Source: Phytophthora colocasiae (lineage: Eukaryota; Oomycota; Peronosporomycetes; Peronosporales; Peronosporaceae). From it: a stretch of 64,000 bases of DNA. The DNA lies in the NCBI GenBank assembly GCA_018806915.1, contig JAGKQI010000096.1:62001-126000 (forward strand). The letters run 5' to 3'. A program made the position numbers and the translations under genes. The notes beneath the pieces are model-generated. The model was not told the origin of the DNA and made no database searches. It worked only from the letters and a program-made list of their open reading frames with translations. This document shows, piece by piece, positions 49,965 through 61,090 of this stretch. Position 1 is the stretch's first letter. Every line of letters begins with the position of its first letter.

Positions 49965-51884
49965 ATGGCTCCAAGTTATTTCTATCTTCGCCCGGGAAGT
50001 TTCAGCCAAGTAGGCTTTACGTATGGCCAAACGGAAGGGGCCCTTACGCGTGGAGGCAAAGTGAAAGCCAAGTTAGTCCGGAGTGGACGGTGGGCGGATG
50101 AACCAGTGGAGTCAGTGGAGCTAACGTCTGAAGAGTTAACGACGCGCGTCGTGTCGGAGGAAGAAGCTCGCTGTGGAGTCGGTACTTATGTCGGAGGTGT
50201 CATCTGCACCTCAAGGGTTGGTACTAACGGGATACGAGCCTGGGAATACGGGTTAGTCGTCGGCTACCGATGGGCAAAAGATCACCCTCAAGGGTGGCTG
50301 GACGTTAACTTCGGTGGGGATGTGACCTCCATCCCGTACATAGCCGATTGTACTCAAGACATCGCTGTCGAAGTGTACGCACTACAGCCCTGCCGCGGCA
50401 AAAGCACCAGTCTAGTGATGCTTGACGAGATAAAGCAAAGACACCAACAAGTGTACAAGATGTTCAACGGAATTGACCAAGAAGCTCAAAGAGACGCTAA
50501 AGTCCTTCTCAACTTAACCGATGATAGTGCTTTCGATGAGACTGTAAGTCTGCCTCTTCTGGATATCACGAGCTTTGACATTTCTGTTGTGCCTATCCGG
50601 CATATTCTCGATTACGTCTACTATAAGGAGGGTGGACGTCCGCATCCGACGGGCACAATCTTTGGAGACACAATTTTCGATGAACCCGACGCTTCACACG
50701 CAGCAAATACGTCTGCTCATGCAGACACTTTGATGGCGACCGATGGTCTAAGTGACTCTGATGACGACGTCGCGCGACCTCCAGCAGCGGCCCAGGCAGC
50801 GGGTAGCAGTGCTCAGTCTGCGGCAAAGCGTAGAAGGCTTAATGCACCTGCAAGTGCAGCCGCGGATGGCTTGCCCAGCGCTTCGCAATTGGGCCGTGAT
50901 GTTGATAGTCTCATCTCCCTTCAGCGTCATGGTTTGGAATCTCCGAACGTGGTCCTGAGTTCAACACGGCACAACGCAATCGGCACTGACAAAAATCATT
51001 TCACTCCGACGGGAACCCAATCGTCGATTCATCTGGCCCTTATTGACGGTAACTACGCTTCAATGTCTCCACAACGCTTTGTGGAATTTGTTCAGATTTA
51101 CTGGAGGAAGTTCGGCTTCTTCCCACACCCTGCTGTCCTGCGAGCGCTGTTTGGATGGGACTTCGGTACTCGGGGGTTGTCAATCTTGCATTTCCGACGT
51201 GTGATGGAGCAGGAAAAGCGCGAACGAACAAGAGGAACTGACATGGGTAACTTCTCCCGGAAGAACAGTCTGCCGGTGTTGCCATCAACGGTTAACTTTT
51301 CCGATGTTATAGGAGCGGTTGAAGTTCTCTGCACACTTGCACAGCAAATGTACAAACCCATCGTTCACGACACCTTTGTAGCAGCGGTTGCCTTCCTGGG
51401 TGAACTGCGTGTGAGCGACTTACCAATTTCTCATGACGCGGCACTGGAGATTTCAGCCTGGATAGACGATCGCCTGGAGTTATTCCGTCTCTGGATTGCC
51501 GAAGAGAATTGGTCGGAGGTGAGGAACCTGAAGACACATTTTAAGGCATCGCACGAGTCATTTACAATCGTGCATCAAACCATTCTCCGACGAGATATCT
51601 GTGCATCTTTAAAGGAGGTGCACCAAGCGACATCTCGCCATGAATCTCAGGCTGGTGGTCACAACGGAAAGCGCATCCCGATACCAGCAGAAATTCGCAA
51701 GGCAGTGCCAAAGCAAGCCGACAAGGCTATCTGTCTGCGGTTTCTCTCGGCCCAAGGATGCCGCGGGAAAAACGGCAATTGTGTCATAAGGAACCTCTGC
51801 CATTTTAAGCCGGCAACCCTTCCCGAAAATGTCCGAGACTTCATCACCAAGAACTACGGAGGGCTAGCTACCGACATGCAATGA
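49965..51884 (+). CDS. DIRS gag-like protein, unit A (intact)
   Basis: 639 residues, ATG at 49965, the only uninterrupted gag of the three units. The N-terminal half is unlike known domains. Acidic/Ala-rich DSDDDVARPP and a basic AKRRRL (a nuclear-localisation-like motif) follow at about 265–290. The C-terminal part has a helical region (FVEFVQIYWRKFGFFPHPAVLRALFGWDF). It ends with a CCCH-type finger, CLRFLSAQGCRGKNGNCVIR, at about 590–610. The gene ends ATG CAA TGA CTA GG, and pol continues in the same frame after this TGA. The UGA-CUA-G context is a known leaky stop signal. Structural particle and RNA-binding roles are inferred from position. Confidence 0.85.
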   Translation: MAPSYFYLRPGSFSQVGFTYGQTEGALTRGGKVKAKLVRSGRWADEPVESVELTSEELTTRVVSEEEARCGVGTYVGGVICTSRVGTNGIRAWEYGLVVGYRWAKDHPQGWLDVNFGGDVTSIPYIADCTQDIAVEVYALQPCRGKSTSLVMLDEIKQRHQQVYKMFNGIDQEAQRDAKVLLNLTDDSAFDETVSLPLLDITSFDISVVPIRHILDYVYYKEGGRPHPTGTIFGDTIFDEPDASHAANTSAHADTLMATDGLSDSDDDVARPPAAAQAAGSSAQSAAKRRRLNAPASAAADGLPSASQLGRDVDSLISLQRHGLESPNVVLSSTRHNAIGTDKNHFTPTGTQSSIHLALIDGNYASMSPQRFVEFVQIYWRKFGFFPHPAVLRALFGWDFGTRGLSILHFRRVMEQEKRERTRGTDMGNFSRKNSLPVLPSTVNFSDVIGAVEVLCTLAQQMYKPIVHDTFVAAVAFLGELRVSDLPISHDAALEISAWIDDRLELFRLWIAEENWSEVRNLKTHFKASHESFTIVHQTILRRDICASLKEVHQATSRHESQAGGHNGKRIPIPAEIRKAVPKQADKAICLRFLSAQGCRGKNGNCVIRNLCHFKPATLPENVRDFITKNYGGLATDMQ

Positions 51885-54315
51885 CTAGGACACGCTCCTC
51901 CCCTCCAACACAACAATCTAAGCACCCAGGTGCCGGTTCATACCGATAGTCGCTGTCAACAGCAAGATCCGTCATCGGATTCGGCCACGCCGGGACCGCT
52001 TGATGAGCTCATGCTTTCAAGCCCCGTCCATCAGACCGCTCAACTCGCTCAAGCGAGTGGGCCCGTCTTTCAATGGATCGTTCAACCGGCTCATGCCGAT
52101 GAGCCCATCCAACCCCCAAATCCTCACTCGACTCGGGTCAGTGAAGGCCTTAGGCGTTGGGCTTCAAACGATGCCACACACTGCTTCTGTACGATCACCA
52201 GAGCCAAAACGCGATGATTCGCTGGGTGAAGCCTTTATTCAGGGCTTACAGCAGCGCTTTGAATCAACCAAAAGGGTTTATCGCCGATTAACTGAGTTCT
52301 ATCAAGACAAAGCGACGGCGACATTCGATGCGGCGTTGCAACGATACGACCTCGCACTACCAGAACCGATGGCGGCCTCAGTCCTTGGGAGGGACATACG
52401 ACATATCTACTTGACCGGAACAAACAAGCAGTGCACAGTGAATTCATCCGACGATCAGGGCTTCAACTGCCAGAATTTGTAAGGCTTCTTAGAGGAGAAT
52501 CGTCATTCGACTCTCGCCCGAACAAGGCTCTACACGATCCATCAGGCTCACCTCACTGGCAGAGGTACCGCCACAGGTTGCGATGGGAGCGTATTGTGAA
52601 GGGTGGGGTAGAGCCGAGCTGGAAGGCACCATTCACAGCACAAAGCTCGCCTCCACCTAACCATGGTTCTGCTCTGCGTGCATTAAACATGATTACAAAG
52701 TATCTGCGTGAAGGCCAAGATAAGAACCGTTACCTGATTCTCGACATCGACTTGCTTATTAGATGGAATTACCTGTAGCCCATTTGGTGCTGTACAAAAA
52801 GGCGAGGCTGATTTATCTCTTGACGCCCGCATCATCCACGACCTCTCCTTCCCACAGGGAGACTCCGTCAACGATAACACAATCACAGATCATGAGGTGG
52901 AAGTTTGTTATGACGGACCTGACGCTCTCGCTCGTCGTTGTCTGGAGGTGACGGATGAGTTCCCAGGATCGCAACGAATGTCCACTGGAGATGTCAAGGA
53001 GCCTTTCGAAATATCCCCATGTGTGCCGATCATGTCGGCCGCTTTGCCGGGACGATACCGGAATTGGGGGTGCTGGTAATTGATATTTGTTGTCCGTTTG
53101 GCTGGACCAACTCCCCTTCCTCCTACTGGGTGGCTGGTGAAGCGATTGGACACTTTTACGCCAGCACAGGGCCCAAATGGCCCCACCAACCTGAAGATGG
53201 TCGAGCTAACTTCGACGCTAAGACGTGGTGTGACGACCATATAGCAATTGAACCTGATATCGGCACCAGGTTGTCGGAAGCTCAGTTGGCTCTCCGGTCA
53301 GCAATGATCACAATACTGGGACCAGATGCTTGCAATGATGAAAGTTCTCTTCTTGGTTTGAGAAGGGTCGAGCTCTTGGTCTGGACTGGGACATGCTGGG
53401 CCAAACCGTCTCGATGCCGAGAGAGAAAGTCGAGAAAGCATTGCGTCGGCTTCATGATATGCTGGCCAGTGTCAGAACGACCCGAACGCATCTACTAAAA
53501 CTCTTGGGAAGCCTGCGTCACGTCGTCACGTGTATTCGACCAGCGGCCCCGTTCTTTCAACGGGTATCTGCTTTGGCTCGATTTGCACCGCGGTACGGCT
53601 CGGTGAAAGTATCGGCGGCTGAAAAAGAAGATTTGCGCTGGTTCGAGATGATCTTACAGATCGGAAGTCTTAACAGGGTGCCCATGGCTAGATTCACTCG
53701 CCAAGATGTGCCAGACTTTCACATCCACATGGATGCAAGTGACCGAGGTCTTTGTGCACTTTTCCAGCGCAAAGACAATTTCTCCAAGTGGAGTTTGATG
53801 CTGAGGAGCTGGCATTGATCAGTCGATGCAATGAAGTGGGCGACAACGAGTTCTGTATCAACGTTCGCGAGCTAATGAGCGCTGTATTCGCTGCACTAGT
53901 GTGGGCTCACCTGTGGAGAAACCGTGACGGCAGGGATGCACATGTTCGATTTTGGATCGACAATACATCGGCAGTTTCCTGGAGCAACCACAAATCGAGT
54001 CGCAACAGCGCGGCACAAATGTTCCTACGCATTCTAGGTCTTTGCGAGGTACAACAGAGTTTCTACTATTCAGCAGCCCACGTGGCCGGTGTGGAAAATG
54101 AGATGGCGGATGCAGGGAGCAGGGTGTGGCAGTCGCCGAAGTCGGCGATCATTTTTGCTAACTTGTGTGCTGGATGGTCGCAGGTTTCTGTCCCGAACGA
54201 TTGGCGAAATCTCTCGCATCTTTGGGTGCGTTGCTGCGAGCAGGGGCACTTGCCCAGTCTTCCAGGAAGCAATACTCACGCGCATGGGAGCAATGGTGTG
54301 CTTGGTGCGTCATGA
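51885..54315 (+). pseudogene. DIRS RT–RNase H, unit A (frameshifted)
   Basis: The frame continues from gag after the TGA at 51882–51884 with no ATG until well inside. About 15 codons later the sequence enters the pol leader, then RT with SWKAPF, STGDV, CCPFGWTNSPSSYW and a WCDDHIAIEPD catalytic box (Trp-Cys-Asp-Asp instead of the usual Tyr/Val-x-Asp-Asp). RNase H follows, with FHIHMDASDRG, NVRELMSAVFAAL, FWIDNTSAVSWS and the closing SAAHVAGVENEMADAGSR. Compared with unit B there are indels at about 52024 (+1 C), 52385, 52755 (5 bases missing), 52996, 53346, 53458, 53560, 53590 and 53762. Most are 1–2 bases, so consensus error is possible. Confidence 0.8.
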
Positions 54316-55211
54316 TGGAGTATAATCCGTGGCTGTCCGCTACCGACAAGAACACGAACGCGGTGCAGCTTGGCGCTTTCGCCGTATACTTATGGAAGTT
54401 CGGCATGAACCGTCAGCGCGTCGGCAACACTTACTCGACCATTTGCACAAAGTTGTGTGCAATACGATGGTACCACCGGAACACGGCAGGATACGACCCC
54501 GGCGTCAACGCGAGTCATGCTATTTTGCTACGTGGAATCCGTCGCTTTACTGATCCGGTGGTGAAACAGCAGCCATTGACCGCACGACTACTCCGATTCA
54601 TCTTCCAGGACATCGACTTATCGCAGCCGCACGACCAATTACTGTGGGGTGGTCTGCTACTGGGATATTTCTTCTTGCTCAGACGTTCCGAGTACCTCTT
54701 CATAGGGAAAAGGGTACACAGCTACGTTTTGCGCCTCAAGGCTATCAAATTCCTAAATTGTGATGAGCAACCTGTGGCACCTAAGCGAGCCCAAATCGTG
54801 GGGATCACGTTGAACGGCGCCAAGAACAACCAGTTCGGTCGGGAGGAGGTGCGGTACCAGTACAGATCCGGTGACAAATTGCTCTGTCCTGTCCGGGCAG
54901 CTCGTTGGGTGTACAAGGCGGCAGCGAGACTCGGAACAGCACCAGAAGACCCAGCGCTAGCAATGCCGCGCAGGGGTATCTCGGCGGAGGAGGTCGCCAC
55001 GACGATTAAGAATGCAGCGAAGAAATGTGGGCTCAATCCAGCCCAGTATTCGACTCATTCAGTGCGAATCGGTGGGGCAACAGCACTGCTCAATGCCGGG
55101 GCTGATCGACTAGTCATTAAGCTCATGGGCCGATGGCTTTCGAATGCCTTCGAAGACTACCCCGTTTTGACAGCAAAGGGGACCGCGCATTTATCGCGGC
55201 ACATGTGCTAA
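54174..55211 (+). CDS. DIRS tyrosine recombinase, unit A (intact)
   Basis: 345 residues from the ATG at 54174, overlapping the end of the RT–RNase H ORF by about 140 bases in another frame, a usual DIRS arrangement. The N-terminal core-binding-like part is helical. The catalytic part shows R-R-S-E-Y (R170/R171), STHSVRIGGAT (H295, R298), then GRWLSNAFEDY (W321 in the His/Trp position, Y329 as the nucleophile). These are the residues of the tyrosine recombinase family, which cuts and rejoins DNA without a target duplication. It is expected to insert a circular cDNA intermediate. It has no stops or frameshifts. Confidence 0.88.
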   Translation: MVAGFCPERLAKSLASLGALLRAGALAQSSRKQYSRAWEQWCAWCVMMEYNPWLSATDKNTNAVQLGAFAVYLWKFGMNRQRVGNTYSTICTKLCAIRWYHRNTAGYDPGVNASHAILLRGIRRFTDPVVKQQPLTARLLRFIFQDIDLSQPHDQLLWGGLLLGYFFLLRRSEYLFIGKRVHSYVLRLKAIKFLNCDEQPVAPKRAQIVGITLNGAKNNQFGREEVRYQYRSGDKLLCPVRAARWVYKAAARLGTAPEDPALAMPRRGISAEEVATTIKNAAKKCGLNPAQYSTHSVRIGGATALLNAGADRLVIKLMGRWLSNAFEDYPVLTAKGTAHLSRHMC

Positions 55212-55523
55212 AGATCAGGCGTGCCGCGCCAGCCAAATCAAGTGGGGCAGCCGCCACGCCACGCCCTCAGTGGTGGCACAATGCACGAACTACATTTTAC
55301 CCCAACGGAAGCATTGTTGGAAATTGGAGGTTGCAGAGGTGTGAAACACCCTGAGGTGTTGATAACCGACGAAGGCAGAGTTTCCCAATGCGGTAGTTTA
55401 GTAGCTAAGGATAGATTCGGCAGGAGCTCGAGGAGGAGGAGTTCAAACTCCTCCCTCATTTTCAGATCTCCTCGCTGCAGCTAAAACCTCCAAACCAGTT
55501 TCTCGGACAAAACCAACCTCTTC

Positions 55524-57442
55524 ATGGCTCCAAGTTATTTCTATCTTCGCCCGGGAAGTTTCAGCCAAGTAGGCTTTACGTATGGCCAAACGGAAGGGGC
55601 CCTTACGCGTGGAGGCAAAGTGAAAGCCAAGTTAGTCCGGAGTGGACGGTGGGCGGATGAACCAGTGGAGTCAGTGGAGCTAACGTCTGAAGAGTTAACG
55701 ACGCGCGTCGTGTCGGAGGAAGAAGCTCGCTGTGGAGTCGGTACTTATGTCGGAGTGTCATCTGCACCTCAAGGGTTGGTACTAACGGGATACGAGCCTG
55801 GGAATACGGGTTAGTCGTCGGCTACCGATGGGCAAAAGATCACCCTCAAGGGTGGCTGGATGTTAACTTCGGTGGGGATGTGACCTCCATCCCGTACATA
55901 GCCGATTGTACTCAAGACATCGCTGTCGAAGTGTACGCACTACAGCCCTGCCGCGGCAAAAGCACCAGTCTAGTGATGCTTGACGAGATAAAGCAAAGAC
56001 ACCAACAAGTGTACAAGATGTTCAACGGAATTGACCAAGAAGCTCAAAGAGACGCTAAAGTCCTTCTCAACTTAACCGATGATAGTGCTTTCGATGAGAC
56101 TGTAAGTCTGCCTCTTCTGGATATCACGAGCTTTGACATTTCTGTTGTGCCTATCCGGCATATTCTCGATTACGTCTACTATAAGGAGGGTGGACGTCCG
56201 CATCCGACGGGCACAATCTTTGGAGACACAATTTTCGATGAACCCGACGCTTCACACGCAGCAAATACGTCTGCTCATGCAGACACTTTGATGGCGACCG
56301 ATGGTCTAAGTGACTCTGATGACGACGTCGCGCGACCTCCAGCAGCGGCCCAGGCAGCGGGTAGCAGTGCTCAGTCTGCGGCAAAGCGTAGAAGGCTTAA
56401 TGCACCTGCAAGTGCAGCCGCGGATGGCTTGCCCAGCGCTTCGCAATTGGGCCGTGATGTTGATAGTCTCATCTCCCTTCAGCGTCATGGTTTGGAATCT
56501 CCGAACGTGGTCCTGAGTTCAACACGGCACAACGCAATCGGCACTGACAAAAATCATTTCACTCCGACGGGAACCCAATCGTCGATTCATCTGGCCCTTA
56601 TTGACGGTAACTACGCTTCAATGTCTCCACAACGCTTTGTGGAATTTGTTCAGATTTACTGGAGGAAGTTCGGCTTCTTCCCACACCCTGCTGTCCTGCG
56701 AGCGCTGTTTGGATGGGACTTCTACGGTACTCGGGGTTGTCAATCTTGCATTTCCGACGTGTGATGGAGCAGGAAAAGCGCGAACGAACAAGAGGAACTG
56801 ACATGGGTAACTTCTCCCGGAAGAACAGTCTGCCGGCGTTGCCATCAACGGTTAACTTTTCCGATGTTATAGGAGCGGTTGAAGTTCTCTGCACACTTGC
56901 ACAGCAAATGTACAAACCCATCGTTCACGACACCTTTGTAGCAGCGGTTGCCTTCCTGGGTGAACTGCGTGTGAGCGACTTACCAATTTCTCATGACGCG
57001 GCACTGGAGATTTCAGCCTGGATAGACGATCGCCTGGAGTTATTCCGTCTCTGGATTGCCGAAGAGAATTGGTCGAGGTGAGGAACCTGAAGACACATTT
57101 TAAGGCATCGCACGAGTCATTTACAATCGTGCATCAAACCATTCTCCGACGAGATATCTGTGCATCTTTAAAGGAGGTGCACCAAGCGACATCTCGCCAT
57201 GAATCTCGGGCTGGTGGTCACAACGGAAAGCGCATCCCGATACCAGCAGAAATTCGCAGGCAGTGCCAAAGCAAGCCGACAAGGCTATCTGTCTGCGGTT
57301 TCTCTCGGCCCAAGGATGCCGCGGGAAAAACGGCAATTGTGTCATAAGGAACCTCTGCCATTTTAAGCCGGCAACCCTTCCCGAAAATGTCCGAGACTTC
57401 ATCACCAAGAACTACGGAGGGCTAGCTACCGACATGCAATGA
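55524..57442 (+). pseudogene. DIRS gag-like, unit B (frameshifted)
   Basis: ATG at 55524. The frame is lost at about 55756 (one G fewer than A in GGAGGTG), at about 56722–56735 (three bases gained and one lost), at 57073 (one G fewer) and at 57257 (one A fewer). Each piece otherwise matches unit A. TGA-CTAGG is retained. Confidence 0.8.
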
Positions 57443-59894
57443 CTAGGACACGCTCCTCCCCACCAACACAACAATCTAAGCACCCAGGTGCCGGTTCATA
57501 CCGATAGTCGCTGTCAACAGCAAGATCCGTCATCGGATTCGGCCACGCCGGGACCGCTTGATGAGCTCATGCTTTCAAGCCCGTCCATCAGACCGCTCAA
57601 CTCGCTCAAGCGAGTGGGCCCGTCTTTCAATGGATCGTTCAACCGGCTCATGCCGATGAGCCCATCCAACCCCCAAATCCTCACTCGACTCGGGTCAGTG
57701 AAGGCCTTAGGCGTTGGGCTTCCAAACGATGCCACACACTGCTTCTGTACGATCACCAGAGCCAAAAACGCGATGATTCGCTGGGTGAAGCCTTTATTCA
57801 GGGCTTACAGCAGCGCTTTGAATCAACCAAAAGGGTTTATCGCCGATTAACTGAGTTCTATCAAGACAAAGCGACGGCGACATTCGATGCGGCGTTGCAA
57901 CGATACGACCTCGCACTACCAGAACCGATGGCGGCCTCAGTCCTTAAGGAGGGACATACGACATATCTACTTGACCGGAACAAACAAGCAGTGCACAGTG
58001 AATTCATCCGACGATCAGGGCTTCAACTGCCAGAATTTGTAAGGCTTCTTAGAGGAGAATCGTCATTCGACTCTCGCCCGAACAAGGCTCTACACGATCC
58101 ATCAGGCTCACCTCACTGGCAGAGGTACCGCCACAGGTTGCGATGGGAGCGTATTGTGAAGGGTGGGGTAGAGCCGAGCTGGAAGGCACCATTCACAGCA
58201 CAAAGCTCGCCTCCACCTAACCATGGTTCTGCTCTGCGTGCATTAAACATGATTACAAAGTATCTGCGTGAAGGCCAAGATAAGAACCGTTACCTGATTC
58301 TCGACATCGACTTGCTGTCGATATTAGATGGAATTACCTGTAGCCCCTTTGGTGCTGTACAAAAAGGCGAGGCTGATTTATCTCTTGACGCCCGCATCAT
58401 CCACGACCTCTCCTTCCCACAGGGAGACTCCGTCAACGATAACACAATCACAGATCATGAGGTGGAAGTTTGTTATGACGGACCTGACGCTCTCGCTCGT
58501 CGTTGTCTGGAGGTGACGGATGAGTTCCCAGGATCGCAACGAATGTCCACTGGAGATGTCAAGGGAGCCTTTCGAAATATCCCCATGTGTGCCGATCATG
58601 TCGGCCGCTTTGCCGGGACGATACCGGAATTGGGGGTGCTGGTAATTGATATTTGTTGTCCGTTTGGCTGGACCAACTCCCCTTCCTCCTACTGGGTGGC
58701 TGGTGAAGCGATTGGACACTTTTACGCCAGCACAGGGCCCAAATGGCCCCACCAACCTGAAGATGGTCGAGCTAACTTCGACGCTAAGACGTGGTGTGAC
58801 GACCATATAGCAATTGAACCTGATATCGGCACCAGGTTGTCGGAAGCTCAGTTGGCTCTCCGGTCAGCAATGATCACAATACTGGGACCAGATGCTTGCA
58901 ATGATGAAAAGTTCTCTTCTTGGTTTGAGAAGGGTCGAGCTCTTGGTCTGGACTGGGACATGCTGGGCCAAACCGTCTCGATGCCGAGAGAGAAAGTCGA
59001 GAAAGCATTGCGTCGGCTTCAAGCGATATGCTGGCCAGTGTCAGAACGACCCGAACGCATCTACTAAAACTCTTGGGAAGCCTGCGTCACGTCGTCACGT
59101 GTATTCGACCAGCGGCCCCGTTCTTTCAACGGTATCTGCTTTGGCCCGATTTGCACCGCGGTACGGCTCCGGTGAAAGTATCGGCGGCTGAAAAAGAAGA
59201 TTTGCGCTGGTTCGAGATGATCTTACAGATCGGAAGTCTTAACAGGGTGCCCATGGCTAGATTCACTCGCCAAGATGTGCCAGACTTTCACATCCACATG
59301 GATGCAAGTGACCGAGGTCTTTGTGCACTTTTTCCAGCGCAAAGACAATTTCTCCAAGTGGAGTTTGATGCTGAGGAGCTGGCATTGATCAGTCGATGCA
59401 ATGAAGTGGGCGACAACGAGTTCTGTATCAACGTTCGCGAGCTAATGAGCGCTGTATTCGCTGCACTAGTGTGGGCTCACCTGTGGAGAAACCGTGACGG
59501 CAGGGATGCACATGTTCGATTTTGGATCGACAATACATCGGCAGTTTCCTGGAGCAACCACAAATCGAGTCGCAACAGCGCGGCACAAATGTTCCTACGC
59601 ATTCTAGGTCTTTGCGAGGTACAACAGAGTTTCTACTATTCAGCAGCCCACGTGGCCGGTGTGGAAAATGAGATGGCGGATGCAGGGAGCAGGGTGTGGC
59701 AGTCGCCGAAGTCGGCGATCATTTTTGCTAACTTGTGTGCTGGATGGTCGCAGGTTTCTGTCCCGAACGATTGGCGAAATCTCTCGCATCTTTGGGTGCG
59801 TTGCTGCGAGCAGGGCACTTGCCCAGTCTTCCAGGAAGCAATACTCACGCGCATGGGAGCAATGGTGTGCTTGGTGCGTCATGATGGAGTATAA
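57443..59894 (+). pseudogene. DIRS RT–RNase H, unit B
   Basis: Same domains as unit A. The part from 57895 to 59067 is one open frame and carries the complete RT with MSTGDVKGAFRN, CPFGWTNSPSSYW and WCDDHI. RNase H follows in another frame after a small indel near 59023 relative to unit A. Upstream, indels at 57722 and 57770 break continuity with gag. The RT in this unit shows the full active-site set, so the family consensus is probably functional. Confidence 0.8.
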
Positions 59895-60778
59895 TCCGTG
59901 GCTGTCCGCTACCGACAAGAACACGAACGCGGTGCAGCTTGGCGCTTTCGCCGTCTACTTATGGAAGTTCGGCATGAACCGTCAGCGCGTCGGCAACACT
60001 TACTCGACCATTTGCACAAAGTTGTGTGCAATACGATGGTACCACCGGAACACGGCAGGATACGACCCCGGCGTCAACGCGAGTCATGCTATTTTGCTAC
60101 GTGGAATCCGTCGCTTTACTGATCCGGTGGTGAAACAGCAGCCATTGACCGCACGACTACTCCGATTCATCTTCCAGGACATCGACTTATCGCAGCCGCA
60201 CGACCAATTACTGTGGGGTGGTCTGCTACTGGGATATTTCTTCTTGCTCAGACGTTCAGTACCTCTTCATAGGAAAAGGGTACACAGCTACGTTTTGCGC
60301 CTCAAGGCTATCAAATTCCTAAATTGTGATGAAGCAACCTGTGGCACCTAAGCGAGCCCAAATCGTGGGGATCACGTTGAACGGCGCCAAGAACAACCAG
60401 TTCGGTCGGGAGGAGGTGCGGTACCAGTACAGATCCGGTGACAAATTGCTCTGTCCTGTCCGGGCAGCTCGTTGGGTGTACAAGGCGGCAGCGAGACTCG
60501 GAACAGCACCAGAAGACCCAGCGCTAGCAATGCCGCGCAGGGGTATCTCGGCGGAGGAGGTCGCCACGACGATTAAGAATGCAGCGAAGAAATGTGGGCT
60601 CAATCCAGCCCAGTATTCGACTCATTCAGTGCGAATCGGTGGGGCAACAGCACTGCTCAATGCCGGGGCTGATCGACTAGTCATTAAGCTCATGGGCCGA
60701 TGGCTTTCGAATGCCTTCGAAGACTACCCCGTTTTGACAGCAAAGGGGACCGCGCATTTATCGCGGCACATGTGCTAA
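59744..60778 (+). pseudogene. DIRS tyrosine recombinase, unit B (small indels)
   Basis: Matches unit A except for one G fewer near 59815, a shift at about 60259 (the RRSEYL motif becomes RRSVPL), one G fewer near 60272 and one A more at about 60331. The C-terminal catalytic half (H-x-x-R, W and Y) is unchanged. It is broken as given. Confidence 0.78.
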
Positions 60779-61090
60779 AGATCAGGCGTGCCGCGCCAGC
60801 CAAATCAAGTGGGGCAGCCGCCACGCCACGCCCTCAGTGGTGGCACAATGCACGAACTACATTTTACCCCAACGGAAGCATTGTTGGAAATTGGAGGTTG
60901 CAGAGGTGTGAAACACCCTGAGGTGTTGATAACCGACGAAGGCAGAGTTTCCCAATGCGGTAGTTTAGTAGCTAAGGATAGATTCGGCAGGAGCTCGAGG
61001 AGGAGGAGTTCAAACTCCTCCCTCATTTTCAGATCTCCTCGCTGCAGCTAAAACCTCCAAACCAGTTTCTCGGACAAAACCAACCTCTTC

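Larger units (their letters stand above)
49765..55323 (+). mobile_element. DIRS-like tyrosine-recombinase retrotransposon, unit A
   Basis: 5,559 bp, from the shared TTGGAGGTTGCAG at the edge of element 1 to the base before the same sequence in unit B. Order: leader with two palindromes, gag, RT–RNase H, tyrosine recombinase. No LTRs and no DDE integrase. No adenine-methyltransferase motif was seen after RNase H, unlike many DIRS1-group elements, so the element is closer to Ngaro/PAT-like layouts. Gag and recombinase are intact here; pol has several indels. Confidence 0.9.
55324..60890 (+). mobile_element. DIRS-like retrotransposon, unit B of the tandem array
   Basis: 5,567 bp, head-to-tail with unit A and joined exactly at TTGGAGGTTGCAG. 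It differs from A by roughly 20 indels of 1–5 bases and only about seven or eight substitutions seen. RT is intact over a longer stretch than in A. Confidence 0.9.

Noticed and set aside
49965..51884. Crypton or plain DNA transposon with tyrosine recombinase
   Set aside because: RT and RNase H motifs between this ORF and the recombinase show it is a retroelement of the DIRS type.
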